Origin: Gordonibacter sp. Marseille-P4307
GTDB lineage: Bacteria > Actinomycetota > Coriobacteriia > Coriobacteriales > Eggerthellaceae
Reading direction: 5' to 3'
Assembly (NCBI RefSeq): GCF_900604965.1
Contig: NZ_UWPD01000001.1
Coordinates: 1,702,834 to 1,766,833, forward strand
DNA: 64,000 nt
Shown here: piece by piece, positions 49,047 to 59,501 of the stretch
How positions within the stretch are numbered: the first letter of the stretch is position 1
Layout of the letters: each line of letters starts with the position of its first letter
Notes under the pieces: generated by a model
Databases searched by the model: none
Seen by the model: only the letters and a program-made list of their open reading frames with translations
Told to the model about the DNA's origin: nothing
Program-made: the position numbers and the translations under genes

Positions 49047-50323
49047 GCCCTCACCTGCCCCTTGCCGCGCAGCACGTACTTGTAGGTGGTAAGGCCCTCA
49101 AGCGCGAAGGGACCGCGCACGTGAAGCTTCTGCGTCGAGATTCCGATCTCGGCCCCAAGGCCGAACTGCCCGCCGTCCGTGAACCCGGTAGCCGCGTTCA
49201 CATAGACGGCCGCCGCATCGACCGACGCGGCGAACTCGTCGGCGGCAAGGGCGTCTTCGCAGACGATGGATTCGGAATGGCGCGTCCCGTACCGCTCGAT
49301 ATGGGAGCACGCCTCCCCGATATCCGACACGACGCGCACCGCGATATCGGGGGCAAGGTATTCGCATTCCCAGTCGCATTCGGATGCCGGAACGGTGGGA
49401 ATGCCCGCTTTGGCGGCGATACGGCTTGCGCACTCGTCCGCATGAAGGGTGACGCCGCGCTCGTGAAGGGCGGAAAGAACGGCCGGCAGCAGCCCTTCTG
49501 CGGCATCCCTATCGACCAGAAGCGTCTCGGCGGCGTTGCATACGCCGAACCGACGGCACTTCGAGTTCGCCGCAATATCGACCGCCTTGCGCACATCGGC
49601 GCTTCGGTGCAGGTAAACGTGACAGTTGCCCGTACCGGTCTCGATAACCGGAACCGTCGAGTTCTCGACGCATGCATCGATGAGGCGCCGCCCGCCGCGC
49701 GGGATCAAAACGTCGATCACGCCCCGCGCCCGCATAAGCTCTTCGGCCGCCTCGTGACCACCCGCACCTACGTACTCGATGCATCCCACCGGCATCCCCG
49801 AGGCGATGGCGGCTTCCGAGAGCACCGACGCGATGCGGGCGTTGGTGCGCGCCGCAACGCTTCCCCCCCGAAGCACCGCGGCGTTTCCCGAACGAAGGCA
49901 GATCGCCGCCGCATCGGCGGTAACGTTGGGACGCGCCTCGTAGATCACGGCAACGGCGCCCAGCGGACAGCGCACGCGGGACAGCTCGATGCCGTTGGGA
50001 AGAACGCGATGCTCGACGACCTCGCCCAAAGGATCGGGAAGCCCAGCCACCGCCTCGACGGCGCCCGCCATCGATTCGATGCGCGCATCATCGAGAAACA
50101 GCCGGTCTATCAGGCTGTCGGAGACACCCGAAGAGCGCGCGGCAGCCACGTCGAGCCGGTTGGCCTCAACGATAAGCGCGCGCTCGTCTCGCAGCGCCTC
50201 AGCCATCGCAAGCAGCGCAGCGGCGCGCCGACCATCGGTTGCGCGCGCAAGGTCTCTGGAAGCGGCTTTCGCCCGCGCGGCGGCTTCGCGGGCACGCTTG
50301 CGGGCCAGGTTCGAATCGTTCAT
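49043..50323 (-). CDS. proA: Gamma-glutamyl phosphate reductase
   Basis: The protein has 426 aa. Aldehyde-dehydrogenase-like fold with 'VAVIYEARPNVTADAAAICL', the catalytic Cys in 'RRFGVCNAAETLLVD' and 'YVNAATGFTDGGQFGLGAEI'. It makes glutamate-5-semialdehyde for proline, the step after ProB. It overlaps nadD and starts 10 bases after proB. Confidence 0.97.
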   Translation of the reverse strand: MNDSNLARKRAREAAARAKAASRDLARATDGRRAAALLAMAEALRDERALIVEANRLDVAAARSSGVSDSLIDRLFLDDARIESMAGAVEAVAGLPDPLGEVVEHRVLPNGIELSRVRCPLGAVAVIYEARPNVTADAAAICLRSGNAAVLRGGSVAARTNARIASVLSEAAIASGMPVGCIEYVGAGGHEAAEELMRARGVIDVLIPRGGRRLIDACVENSTVPVIETGTGNCHVYLHRSADVRKAVDIAANSKCRRFGVCNAAETLLVDRDAAEGLLPAVLSALHERGVTLHADECASRIAAKAGIPTVPASECDWECEYLAPDIAVRVVSDIGEACSHIERYGTRHSESIVCEDALAADEFAASVDAAAVYVNAATGFTDGGQFGLGAEIGISTQKLHVRGPFALEGLTTYKYVLRGKGQVRA

Positions 50324-50332
50324 AACGCCTCC

Positions 50333-51460
50333 CTACTCGAAGACGACAAGCTCGTCTCGGTGCACCAGTTCCTTAACAGCCAGCGCTTTGAGCAAGCGGT
50401 TCGCCGCCAGCTCTTCGCGCGTCCTTCCGATGGCAAGCTCCACTTCGTCGGAATCGAATGAGACGTGGCCGCGGGCGAACAGATACCCCGACCGATCCTT
50501 GATGTCGACGACGTCTCCGTGGGAGAAACGCCCTTCCACGCAGGCGACCCCGACGCAGAGAAGCGAGCTGCCCCGCTCGATGAGCGCGCGCTTGGCCCCA
50601 TCGTCAACCACAACCGCCCCTTTCGAGCTGTCGCCCAAGGCGATCCATAGTTTGCGGGGCGTGATTTCGTGGGGAAGATGGACGGCGGAAAACAGCGTAC
50701 CCATGCTGTCTCCCCGCGCGGCAGCCACGATGGGGTCTGCGGCGGCCCCCGAGCAGATCACCAGCGGAATGCCGGCCACTGAAAGAGCGCGGGCCGCGCG
50801 CAGCTTGGTAACCATCCCGCCCGTGCCTTTCGACGAGCCCGCATCGCCCGCCGCCGCCAGCACCTTCGCATCGATGCGCTCGATGCGGGAAACAAGCCGG
50901 GCGTCTGGATGGGTTGCAGGGTTCGCATCGTAGAATCCCTCCACATCGGACAGGATGACGCACAGGTCGGCTCCTAGCAGGCAGGCGACCAGCGCGCCCA
51001 GCGTATCGTTGTCCCCGAACTTGATCTGCTCGACCGATACGGTGTCGTTCTCGTTGACGATCGGAACGACCTGAAAGTCGATGAGGCGGCGCAGCGTATC
51101 GCGCGCATGAAGGTACGAGGTTCTATCGGCCGTATCGCGCCTCGTCAGAAGAACCAGCGAGGTTGCGATGCCCTCCTGGGCGAACGCCTCGTCGTACGCA
51201 GCGGAAAACAGGGGTTGGCCCACCGACGCGGCCGCCTGCAGCGAGGGTAGGTCGCAGGGGCGCTTCTCGATACCCAGACGGGATAGGCCGCAGGCGATCG
51301 CGCCCGACGACACGATGACCACCGCCCATCCCCGTTCGCGGACGCAAGCCACCTGACGGGCGAGGCCCGCAAGATAATCCCGGTTCACGCTGCCATCCGG
51401 GCACGTCACCGTAGACGACCCGATTTTCACCACCATGACCTTGGAAGAAGCCGTTTCCAT
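50333..51460 (-). CDS. proB: Glutamate 5-kinase with PUA domain
   Basis: The protein has 375 aa. Amino-acid kinase core ('VVKIGSSTVTCPDG', 'VIVSSGAIACGLSRLG', 'SKGTGGMVTKLRAARAL') and a C-terminal PUA domain (about 285-375). It commits glutamate to proline synthesis and is normally inhibited by proline. It lies directly before proA and 30 bases after obg. Confidence 0.97.
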   Translation of the reverse strand: METASSKVMVVKIGSSTVTCPDGSVNRDYLAGLARQVACVRERGWAVVIVSSGAIACGLSRLGIEKRPCDLPSLQAAASVGQPLFSAAYDEAFAQEGIATSLVLLTRRDTADRTSYLHARDTLRRLIDFQVVPIVNENDTVSVEQIKFGDNDTLGALVACLLGADLCVILSDVEGFYDANPATHPDARLVSRIERIDAKVLAAAGDAGSSKGTGGMVTKLRAARALSVAGIPLVICSGAAADPIVAAARGDSMGTLFSAVHLPHEITPRKLWIALGDSSKGAVVVDDGAKRALIERGSSLLCVGVACVEGRFSHGDVVDIKDRSGYLFARGHVSFDSDEVELAIGRTREELAANRLLKALAVKELVHRDELVVFE

Positions 51461-51490
51461 GTGCGCCTCCGCGTCTCGGGTTTCCCCGGC

Positions 51491-52932
<1,442 letters not shown>

Positions 52933-52965
52933 ACTGGACAATCGTTATATCGCAAAGACGAGAGC

Positions 52966-53226
52966 CTATGCCTCGACTTCGATAGGGCGAACGTGCACGC
53001 GGCGCTTCTCGCCGCGAGTGAACTCGAGCGTTCCCTCGCACAGTGCGAACAAGGTGTCGTCCTTGCCGCGTCCGACGTTGTTGCCGGGGTGGAAGTGAGT
53101 GCCGCGCTGGCGGACGATGATCTGACCGGTCTTGATGTGCTGGCCGGCGAACATCTTCACGCCGAGGCGCTGTGCGCGGGAATCGCGACCGTTTCGGCTG
53201 GAGCCGAGACCCTTCTTATGTGCCAT
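52966..53226 (-). CDS. rpmA: 50S ribosomal protein L27
   Basis: The protein has 86 aa: '[20 protein letters not shown]' and '[20 protein letters not shown]' are the standard L27 signatures. The N-terminus begins directly at the conserved AHKKG, so no Firmicute-type cleaved leader is present. It follows rplU by 19 bases. Confidence 0.99.
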   Translation of the reverse strand: MAHKKGLGSSRNGRDSRAQRLGVKMFAGQHIKTGQIIVRQRGTHFHPGNNVGRGKDDTLFALCEGTLEFTRGEKRRVHVRPIEVEA

Positions 53227-53245
53227 TCTAATTCCCTCTTTCTAG

Positions 53246-53590
53246 CTACTCGGCGTCGCGCGCAGCGGGAGCCGCAGCCTTCTCGGAACCGACGGACACG
53301 ACGCGAACGCGCGTGTAGTTCTGACGATGGCCGTTGAGCTTCTTGTAGTTCTTGCGCTTCTTGAACTTGAACACGAGCTGCTTCTTGCCCTTGTACTGCT
53401 CGATGACCTCGGCGATAACCTTGGTTGCGGCAGCCTTGGAAGCATCGAACTCGGCCTTGTCGCCATCAACCACGCAGATGGTCTCCAGCTCGACCTTGTC
53501 GCCGGCCTCGGCCTCGATCTTCTCGATGCTGAAAACGTCGCCCGGGGCAACCTTGTACTGCTTGCCACCTGTTTTCACAATTGCATACAT
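53246..53590 (-). CDS. rplU: 50S ribosomal protein L21
   Basis: The protein has 114 aa: 'MYAIVKTGGKQYKVAPGDVF' and 'KRKNYKKLNGHRQNYTRVRV' are typical L21. A short C-terminal extension ('GSEKAAAPAARDAE') is added. It is the first gene of the rplU-rpmA-obg cluster, read from the promoter at 53627-53655. Confidence 0.99.
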   Translation of the reverse strand: MYAIVKTGGKQYKVAPGDVFSIEKIEAEAGDKVELETICVVDGDKAEFDASKAAATKVIAEVIEQYKGKKQLVFKFKKRKNYKKLNGHRQNYTRVRVVSVGSEKAAAPAARDAE

Positions 53591-53626
53591 GAATTTCTCC
53601 TTGAAAGTGTCAAAACGCGAAAAAGA

Positions 53627-53655
53627 ACTCTATCAGCGATCAGGTTCAAAGTCAA
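53627..53655 (-). promoter_or_regulatory. Promoter for rplU-rpmA
   Basis: On the minus strand TTGACT (53650-53655) and TAGAGT (53627-53632) are spaced by 17 bases, about 37 bases before the rplU ATG. A strong -35 and fair -10 fit a ribosomal-protein promoter. Confidence 0.8.
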
Positions 53656-53713
53656 CTGACATATGTGCTTTTTTCGCAGGCTGCCTACGGCCTTCCCCTT
53701 GCGCGCGGACGGC

Positions 53714-56347
53714 CTAGTGCGCCTCGGCCCAGGTTCGACCGCTTGAGACCTCGGCAATCAGCGGAACCTTGAGCGAAACGACCCTCTCCATCGCCTCCTT
53801 GACGACCCCCGCGAGGGACGCCGCCTCGGCAGCGGGAACGGAGAAGTCCAGCTCGTCGTGAACCTGCACCAGCAACCGTGCGCTCGTCTCGCTCTCCTCG
53901 AGCAGATGCTGGACCTTAACCATCGCAAGTTTGATGATGTCGGCCGCGCTTCCCTGCATGGGATGGTTCATGGCCGTTCTCTCGCCGAATCCGCGCTGGA
54001 CCGCGTTTTTCGCAGCCAGTTCGGGGATGTGCCGCTTGCGGCCGAACATCGTCTCGGCGTATCCGCACGATCGCGCGCGCTCGATGGTTTCGTCGAGATA
54101 GGACCTCACGCCCGGGTACGCCTCGAAATAACGGTCGATCATCTCGCGAGCCTCGTATACGGGAATATCGAGCGTTTGGGCCAAGCCGAACGCCTGTTGA
54201 CCGTATACAATGCCGAAGTTAACCGCCTTGGCGCGCGAGCGCATCTCGGGAGTGACGTCGGCCACCTCGACCCCGAACACCCGTGCCGCCGTCGAGGCGT
54301 GAAAATCCTCGCCCGACTTGAATGCGGCGATGAGATGGGGGTCTTCGCTGAGGTGAGCCAGCAACCGCAATTCAATCTGGGAGTAGTCGGCCGACATGAA
54401 CAGATCGTCCGAGCCGATGCCGGTGAAGCACGAGCGGATCTTGCGCCCGAACTCGGTACGGACGGGAATGTTCTGGAGGTTCGGGTCGGACGAAGACAGG
54501 CGCCCCGTGGTCGTAACCGTCTGATTGAAGCTGGAATGGATGCGCCCGTCTCCGCTATCCGCGGCTATGCGGGGAAGCGCATCTATATAGGTTGACTTGA
54601 TCTTCGCGTACTCGCGGTACTGCAGGACAAGCGTCGGCATCTCGTGCGCACCGGCCAGCTGCTTGAGCACCTTGGCATCGGTGGAATACCCGCTTTTGGT
54701 TTTCTTGCCGTGGGGAAGCTCCAGCACCTCGAACAGAATACGGGCAAGCTGCTTGGGCGAATCGACGTTGAAGTTCTCCCCCGCCAGTTCGATGATGCGC
54801 CGGCGCAGCTCGTCGATTTCAACCCGGGCCACATCCCCGATCGCCTTGAGCGCGGCGGTGTCGAGCGGCGCACCCGTGCGCTCCATGATGGCCAGCACCG
54901 CCACCAAAGGCGAATCGATGTCGGAAAATACCCCGAGCGACCCGTCCTCTTCGAGTCGGGCGGACAGAGGTTCCACAAGCGCTGCAGCCACCTGCGCTTC
55001 GATAAGCGCTCGATCCCTTTCGTCAGCAGGTTCGGCAACGGTCGCGTCGAGGTAATCGCGGGCGAGATCGGCCGCCGAATACGACGAGGTGGACGAATTC
55101 AGAAGATACCCGGCTAATCCGAGGTCGAACGCGTCCGCCGCCAGCACTTCGGCGTCGGTCACCAGCGCCGCGCAGGCGGAATCGGCCGGATAGACCTCTT
55201 GGATGGCCCGCTTCGCGTCGAGCGCGGAAAAGGCACCCGTCCTCACGACGTCGGAAAACAGCGCGAGCGCCCGATCGCCCTCGACAAGCGCCGCCGCCGA
55301 CTTGGTGGAAAACGCGCCCGTCGCAGGCTCGGGAAGCAGGCTCTGCTGATCGGGACAGACGAACGAAACCCCCAAGCGCTCCCCCGCCTCGATCGCATCG
55401 CGCACGAACGCCTCGGCCTCGGCGCCCTCGAGAGGGGCAAAGGCCGAAAACGTCGATGCGATCGGAGCGGCCGCAAGGCCGCACACCTTCACCAAACGAT
55501 CGAGGTGCGTGTTGAACCGCAGGGAGCCGAACGCCTCTGCCACCCTCTCAGCGTCGTAGGAGGGAAACGCAACCCCTTCGAGATCGAGCTCGAAATCAAG
55601 ATCGGTGACAATGGTGGCGATCGTGCGGCTGAGAAACGCCCCGTCCCGATTATCCCTGATGTTCTCGAGCTGCTTACCTTTCAGCTGATCGAGGTTTTCG
55701 TAGACGCCCTCCATCGATCCGAATCGCTGCAGCAGCTTGGCCGCGGTTTTCGCGCCGATACCCGGAACGCCGGGAATGTTGTCGGACGAATCGCCCATGA
55801 ATCCCAAAAAATCGGGGAACTGGGCCGGGGTGACTCCGTAGCGCTGTTCGACCTCGGCCGGAGTGTACACCACGATGTCGGTGACGCCCTTCTTCGTCGT
55901 GACCACGCTGGTGGCTGCGCTGACCAGCTGGTAGGCGTCTTTATCTCCCGTGACCAGCAGCGTCTCGAACCCCAGCCGCTCGTTGCGGGCGGCAACGGTT
56001 CCCAGGATATCGTCGCCTTCCCAGCCCCGCACCTTCACCACCGGAACATCCATCGCCGCAAGCAACCCTTCGATCAGCGGGAACTGAGCGCGCAGATCAT
56101 CATCCATAGGAGGGCGCTGGGCCTTGTACTGCTCCATCGCCTCGATCCTGAACCGAGGCTTGCCCGCATCGAACGCGCAGACGATGGCATCGGGACGCAT
56201 CGTCTCGACGAATTTCAGCAACATGGACATGAATCCGAAAACCGCGTTGGTCGGGGTTCCGTCAGGTGCGGTCATCGTGGGCGGCACCGCGTGAAACGCT
56301 CGGTGCATGAGCGAGTTTCCGTCGATGACCGCGATCTTTTTCGACAT
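53714..56347 (-). CDS. polA: DNA polymerase I
   Basis: The protein has 877 aa. N-terminal 5' nuclease ('VVKVRGWEGDDILGTVAARN'), middle 3'-5' exonuclease-like domain without the DEDD metal ligands, and C-terminal polymerase: motif A 'SADYSQIELRLLAHLS', motif B 'RAKAVNFGIVYGQQAFGL', motif C 'VQVHDELDFSVPA'. Proofreading is probably lost, as in other actinobacteria and Thermus. It fills gaps and removes RNA primers. Confidence 0.97.
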   Translation of the reverse strand: MSKKIAVIDGNSLMHRAFHAVPPTMTAPDGTPTNAVFGFMSMLLKFVETMRPDAIVCAFDAGKPRFRIEAMEQYKAQRPPMDDDLRAQFPLIEGLLAAMDVPVVKVRGWEGDDILGTVAARNERLGFETLLVTGDKDAYQLVSAATSVVTTKKGVTDIVVYTPAEVEQRYGVTPAQFPDFLGFMGDSSDNIPGVPGIGAKTAAKLLQRFGSMEGVYENLDQLKGKQLENIRDNRDGAFLSRTIATIVTDLDFELDLEGVAFPSYDAERVAEAFGSLRFNTHLDRLVKVCGLAAAPIASTFSAFAPLEGAEAEAFVRDAIEAGERLGVSFVCPDQQSLLPEPATGAFSTKSAAALVEGDRALALFSDVVRTGAFSALDAKRAIQEVYPADSACAALVTDAEVLAADAFDLGLAGYLLNSSTSSYSAADLARDYLDATVAEPADERDRALIEAQVAAALVEPLSARLEEDGSLGVFSDIDSPLVAVLAIMERTGAPLDTAALKAIGDVARVEIDELRRRIIELAGENFNVDSPKQLARILFEVLELPHGKKTKSGYSTDAKVLKQLAGAHEMPTLVLQYREYAKIKSTYIDALPRIAADSGDGRIHSSFNQTVTTTGRLSSSDPNLQNIPVRTEFGRKIRSCFTGIGSDDLFMSADYSQIELRLLAHLSEDPHLIAAFKSGEDFHASTAARVFGVEVADVTPEMRSRAKAVNFGIVYGQQAFGLAQTLDIPVYEAREMIDRYFEAYPGVRSYLDETIERARSCGYAETMFGRKRHIPELAAKNAVQRGFGERTAMNHPMQGSAADIIKLAMVKVQHLLEESETSARLLVQVHDELDFSVPAAEAASLAGVVKEAMERVVSLKVPLIAEVSSGRTWAEAH

Positions 56348-56398
56348 GCGCTTCTCCTTGTCACAAATTAAGAATGAAAGTTCAGCCCGGTTGGGACG

Positions 56399-57067
56399 CT
56401 AGGCGTTCCAGAGGTAGCCCACCCCGCGCACGGTTTCAAGGCGCTGCGAGATCTCGGGGCCCAGCTTGGCGCGGATGCGGCGCACGTGAACATCGACGGT
56501 GCGCGAACCCCCGTAATAGTCGAAACCCCAAACGCGCTGCAGCAGCGCATCGCGCGAAAACGTGCGACCGGGATGCTTCGCCAAAAACGCGAGCAAAGCG
56601 TATTCGAGGTACGTGAAATCCACCGGTTCGCCGGCGACGGTTACCTGGTAGGTGGCAAGGTTGATCGACAGCGCATCGATCGAGATCACATCCGACGAAT
56701 CATCCGACCCTTCAGACCACATCAGACGACGCAGCCGCAAAGCGCACTCCGCCACGGACGCCCCATGGACAAGGTAGTCGCACTTCGCAAGGTACGGAGG
56801 CTCCACCGCGTCAAGATCGGGCTCGTCAACGATGAGCAGCAAGGGCAGATCGCGATCCTCGGCAATGGACCTCACGCGCGCAAGGCAGCCTCGCGCATGC
56901 CCGCGCGATTCGAACACCACCGCGTCGCACGGAGTTCCCGCGGCCAGAAGCTTGTCGATCTGAATGGTCGATCCAGCCGATACATCGACGCCAATCCGAG
57001 AAAACACCTGTTGGAAACGATGCGCGTTGTCGAGGCTGTCGGCGATAAACGCCACCTTCTTCCTCAA
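56399..57067 (-). CDS. GlnR-like orphan OmpR-family regulator
   Basis: The protein has 222 aa. The receiver domain is degenerate: where an aspartate is expected the sequence reads 'CDAVVFESRGHARG'. The C-terminal winged helix ('FTYLEYALLAFLAKHPGRTF', 'DALLQRVWGFDYYGGSRTVD', 'VHVRRIRAKLG') closely resembles actinobacterial GlnR. No histidine kinase is near. The gene lies 17 bases after glnA, supporting a nitrogen-control role, probably by a phosphorylation-independent mechanism. Confidence 0.82.
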   Translation of the reverse strand: MRKKVAFIADSLDNAHRFQQVFSRIGVDVSAGSTIQIDKLLAAGTPCDAVVFESRGHARGCLARVRSIAEDRDLPLLLIVDEPDLDAVEPPYLAKCDYLVHGASVAECALRLRRLMWSEGSDDSSDVISIDALSINLATYQVTVAGEPVDFTYLEYALLAFLAKHPGRTFSRDALLQRVWGFDYYGGSRTVDVHVRRIRAKLGPEISQRLETVRGVGYLWNA

Positions 57068-57084
57068 TGAAACCGCCTCCGTCT

Positions 57085-58428
57085 CTACAGGATGGGCAGG
57101 AGCTTATCGAGCTCCCACCGGGATACGTGCTTCTGATACTCTTCCCATTCCTCGGTCTTGGCCCTGATCAGATAGGAATGGAGGTAATCACCCAAAACCG
57201 AGCGCATAAGTTCGGAGGATTCGAACCGCTCGATGGCCTCTCCCAGGTTCAAGGGCAGGGGATGAAGCCCTCTGCCTTCCAGATGCCAGCGAGAATGCTC
57301 GAACAGATTGGTTTCCTCGATGGGGTCGGGAATATCGAGCTTTTGCTCGATTCCCGCCAGCCCGGCGGCGAGCATCGCGGAAAACGCCAGGTAGGGATTG
57401 GCCGCCGCATCAGGGCTGCGCAGCTCGACACGGCATGCCTCGGCCCGGTTCGGCCGATAGCCCGGAATGCGGATGAGCGTGGAGCGGTTCTTGTGGCCCC
57501 AGGACAGGTACGCCGGGGCCTCGGCCCCTGCGGCAAGCCGCTTGTAGGAGTTGACGTACTGATTGGTGAGCAGCGAGAACTCCGGTGCGTACTTCAACAG
57601 GCCCGCGATATAGTGCTTCGCGGTCATCGACAGGTTGTAGCCCAGGGGATCCCCCTGGTCGAAGAAGGCGTTATGGCCATCGGACGAGAAGAGGCTCTGA
57701 TGGACGTGCATGCCGCTTCCCGGCTCGCCCTCGAGGGGCTTGGGCATGAACGAGGCGTACACGCCGTACTTGCGCGCGATCTCCTTGACCACCTGCTTAT
57801 AGGTCATTACCGCGTCCGCCATGGACAGCGCATCGGTGTAGCGCAGATCGATCTCGTTTTGCGAGGGGCCGTTCTCGTGATGGGAGTACTCGACGGGAAT
57901 TCCCATGCCCTCGAGCGTGAGAACCGTGTCGCGCCTCAGGTCGGTGCCCGAATCGAGCGTGGTGAGGTCGAAATAGCCGCCGCGATCGAGCACTTTGGTG
58001 CCCTCGGCGCTTTCGAAATAGTAGTATTCCAGCTCGGGGCCCACATTGAACGTGAAGCCGGCGTCGGCCGCCTTCTGCACCATGCGCTGCAGAACGAGAC
58101 GCGGATCTCCCTCGAATTCGCGCCCGTCGGGGCGCCTGACCGAGCAGAACATACGGGCGACGGCGTTGGAGGAGGGACGCCAGGGAAGTATCTGGAACGT
58201 CGAGGCGTCCGGATAGGCTAGCATATCGGATTCCTGCGTCACGCCGAAACCGGCTATGCAGCTTCCGTCGAAACCCATGCCCTCGGAAAACGCCTCTTCC
58301 AGCTCGGACGGACTGACCGCGAACGACTTCATGTTTCCCAGAACGTCGGTGAACCAGAAGCGCACGAAATGGATATCTCGGCTTTCTATGGTCTTCATCA
58401 CGAAGTCCTGCTGGGGGGTCATCGACAT
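57085..58428 (-). CDS. glnA: Glutamine synthetase type I
   Basis: The protein has 447 aa. 'FTDVLGNMKSFAVSPSELEE', 'GMGFDGSCIAGF', 'EPGSGMHVHQSLFS', 'KNRSTLIRIPGYR' and 'ELRSPDAAANPYLAFSAML' give the active site. The length and the absence of the adenylylation Tyr loop put it with the GSI-alpha class, controlled by feedback and a repressor or activator rather than by adenylylation. It makes glutamine from glutamate and ammonia and is cotranscribed with the GlnR-like gene. Confidence 0.97.
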   Translation of the reverse strand: MSMTPQQDFVMKTIESRDIHFVRFWFTDVLGNMKSFAVSPSELEEAFSEGMGFDGSCIAGFGVTQESDMLAYPDASTFQILPWRPSSNAVARMFCSVRRPDGREFEGDPRLVLQRMVQKAADAGFTFNVGPELEYYYFESAEGTKVLDRGGYFDLTTLDSGTDLRRDTVLTLEGMGIPVEYSHHENGPSQNEIDLRYTDALSMADAVMTYKQVVKEIARKYGVYASFMPKPLEGEPGSGMHVHQSLFSSDGHNAFFDQGDPLGYNLSMTAKHYIAGLLKYAPEFSLLTNQYVNSYKRLAAGAEAPAYLSWGHKNRSTLIRIPGYRPNRAEACRVELRSPDAAANPYLAFSAMLAAGLAGIEQKLDIPDPIEETNLFEHSRWHLEGRGLHPLPLNLGEAIERFESSELMRSVLGDYLHSYLIRAKTEEWEEYQKHVSRWELDKLLPIL

Positions 58429-58501
58429 GTCTGGTCCTCGATCCTTTGGAAAAACCGGGCGAAACGCGGGCGATACGACTCGTCTTTTTTTACTACAAAC
58501 G

Positions 58502-58569
58502 ATTATAAAACGTCGGCAGCCCGCAGAGCCTCCATCACAGGTCTTTCAGAACAGCAGTTAGCGATTATA
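58502..58569 (-). promoter_or_regulatory. Two TATAAT boxes upstream of glnA
   Basis: On the minus strand TATAAT occurs at 58502-58507 and 58564-58569. Neither has a good -35 at 16-18 bases. Good -10 and poor -35 boxes are typical of activator-dependent promoters, so the GlnR-like protein may control them. No clear GlnR box was recognised. Confidence 0.5.
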
Positions 58570-58635
58570 TCAATACATAACTGTGAACTGGTGCTTTACG
58601 AACCTTTCTCCCCCATTCGACGCATAGGGGCAACC

Positions 58636-58664
58636 TTGCAAAGAGCACATGATGGCCCCATAAT
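58636..58664 (+). promoter_or_regulatory. Promoter for metN-metI
   Basis: TTGCAA (58636-58641) and CATAAT (58659-58664) are spaced by 17 bases. Transcription would begin near 58671. It diverges from the glnA promoters in the same 250-bp gap. No SAM riboswitch fits in the short leader. Confidence 0.7.
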
Positions 58665-58718
58665 CAACGGACTGCCTTCATGGACAACGCAAACACGCCC
58701 TCAGGAGCGACACACCTC

Positions 58719-59501
58719 ATGATATCGATACGCAACCTCTCCAAAATCTACGGGAGCGCCGAAGGGGGCCACAAGGCCCTCGACGACGTGACCCTTCATA
58801 TCGATCGCGGCGATATATTCGGCATACTGGGCTCGTCAGGGGCCGGTAAGTCGACCCTGGTCCGCTGCATGAACCTGCTCGAACGCCCCACAAGCGGCAC
58901 CGTCTCGATCAACGGGACGGACGTGACGAACTGCACGGGGCGCGACCTAGCGCGACTGCGCGGTTCGGTGGGCATGATCTTCCAGAACTTCAGCCTGTTT
59001 CAGCAGCGCACGGTTTTGAGGAACGTGACGTTTCCGCTCGAGCTGGTCGGCACGGCCAAAGCCGAGCGAGAGCAACGTGCGCTGGAACTTCTGGACATCG
59101 TCGGGCTGTCGGGGTTGGAGGCGCGCTATCCCAGCCAGCTCTCCGGCGGTCAGCAGCAGCGCGTCGCCATCGCGCGCGCTTTGGCCAACCGCGCGCAAAT
59201 CATGCTCTGCGACGAGGCCACCAGCGCTCTGGACACCAAAACCACCGTCTCCATCCTCGAGCTTCTGAGAAAGATCAACCGCGAAATGGGAGTCACCATC
59301 GTGATCATCACCCACGCGCTCACCGTCGCCGAATCGGTATGCAACCGCATCGCCGTGATCGACGGCGGAAGCATCGTAGAGCAGGGCACGACCCAAGACC
59401 TGTTCGCCCATCCGCAAAGCCGGGCCCTGCGCGATCTGATCGAAAACAGCCGTCAGGTGCACGGCCGCGTTTCCCTCGCATTCGAACAGGAGGGCTGTTA
59501 G
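58719..59501 (+). CDS. metN: Methionine-type ABC transporter ATPase
   Basis: The protein has 260 aa from ATG 58719. Walker A 'ILGSSGAGKSTLVRCMNLLE', signature 'SQLSGGQQQRVAIARALA', Walker B 'IMLCDEATSALDTKT', H-loop 'VTIVIITHALTVAE'. The sequence 'CMNLLERPTSG' and the partner permease point to the D-methionine (MetN) family. The usual C-terminal NIL regulatory domain is absent. AGGAG 11 bases upstream favours this start over the in-frame ATG 58680. metI follows with no gap. Confidence 0.88.
   Translation: MISIRNLSKIYGSAEGGHKALDDVTLHIDRGDIFGILGSSGAGKSTLVRCMNLLERPTSGTVSINGTDVTNCTGRDLARLRGSVGMIFQNFSLFQQRTVLRNVTFPLELVGTAKAEREQRALELLDIVGLSGLEARYPSQLSGGQQQRVAIARALANRAQIMLCDEATSALDTKTTVSILELLRKINREMGVTIVIITHALTVAESVCNRIAVIDGGSIVEQGTTQDLFAHPQSRALRDLIENSRQVHGRVSLAFEQEGC

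Noticed and set aside
58571-58719. SAM riboswitch before metN
   Set aside because: The predicted transcription start leaves a leader of at most about 50 bases, too short for a SAM riboswitch, and no matching stems were seen.
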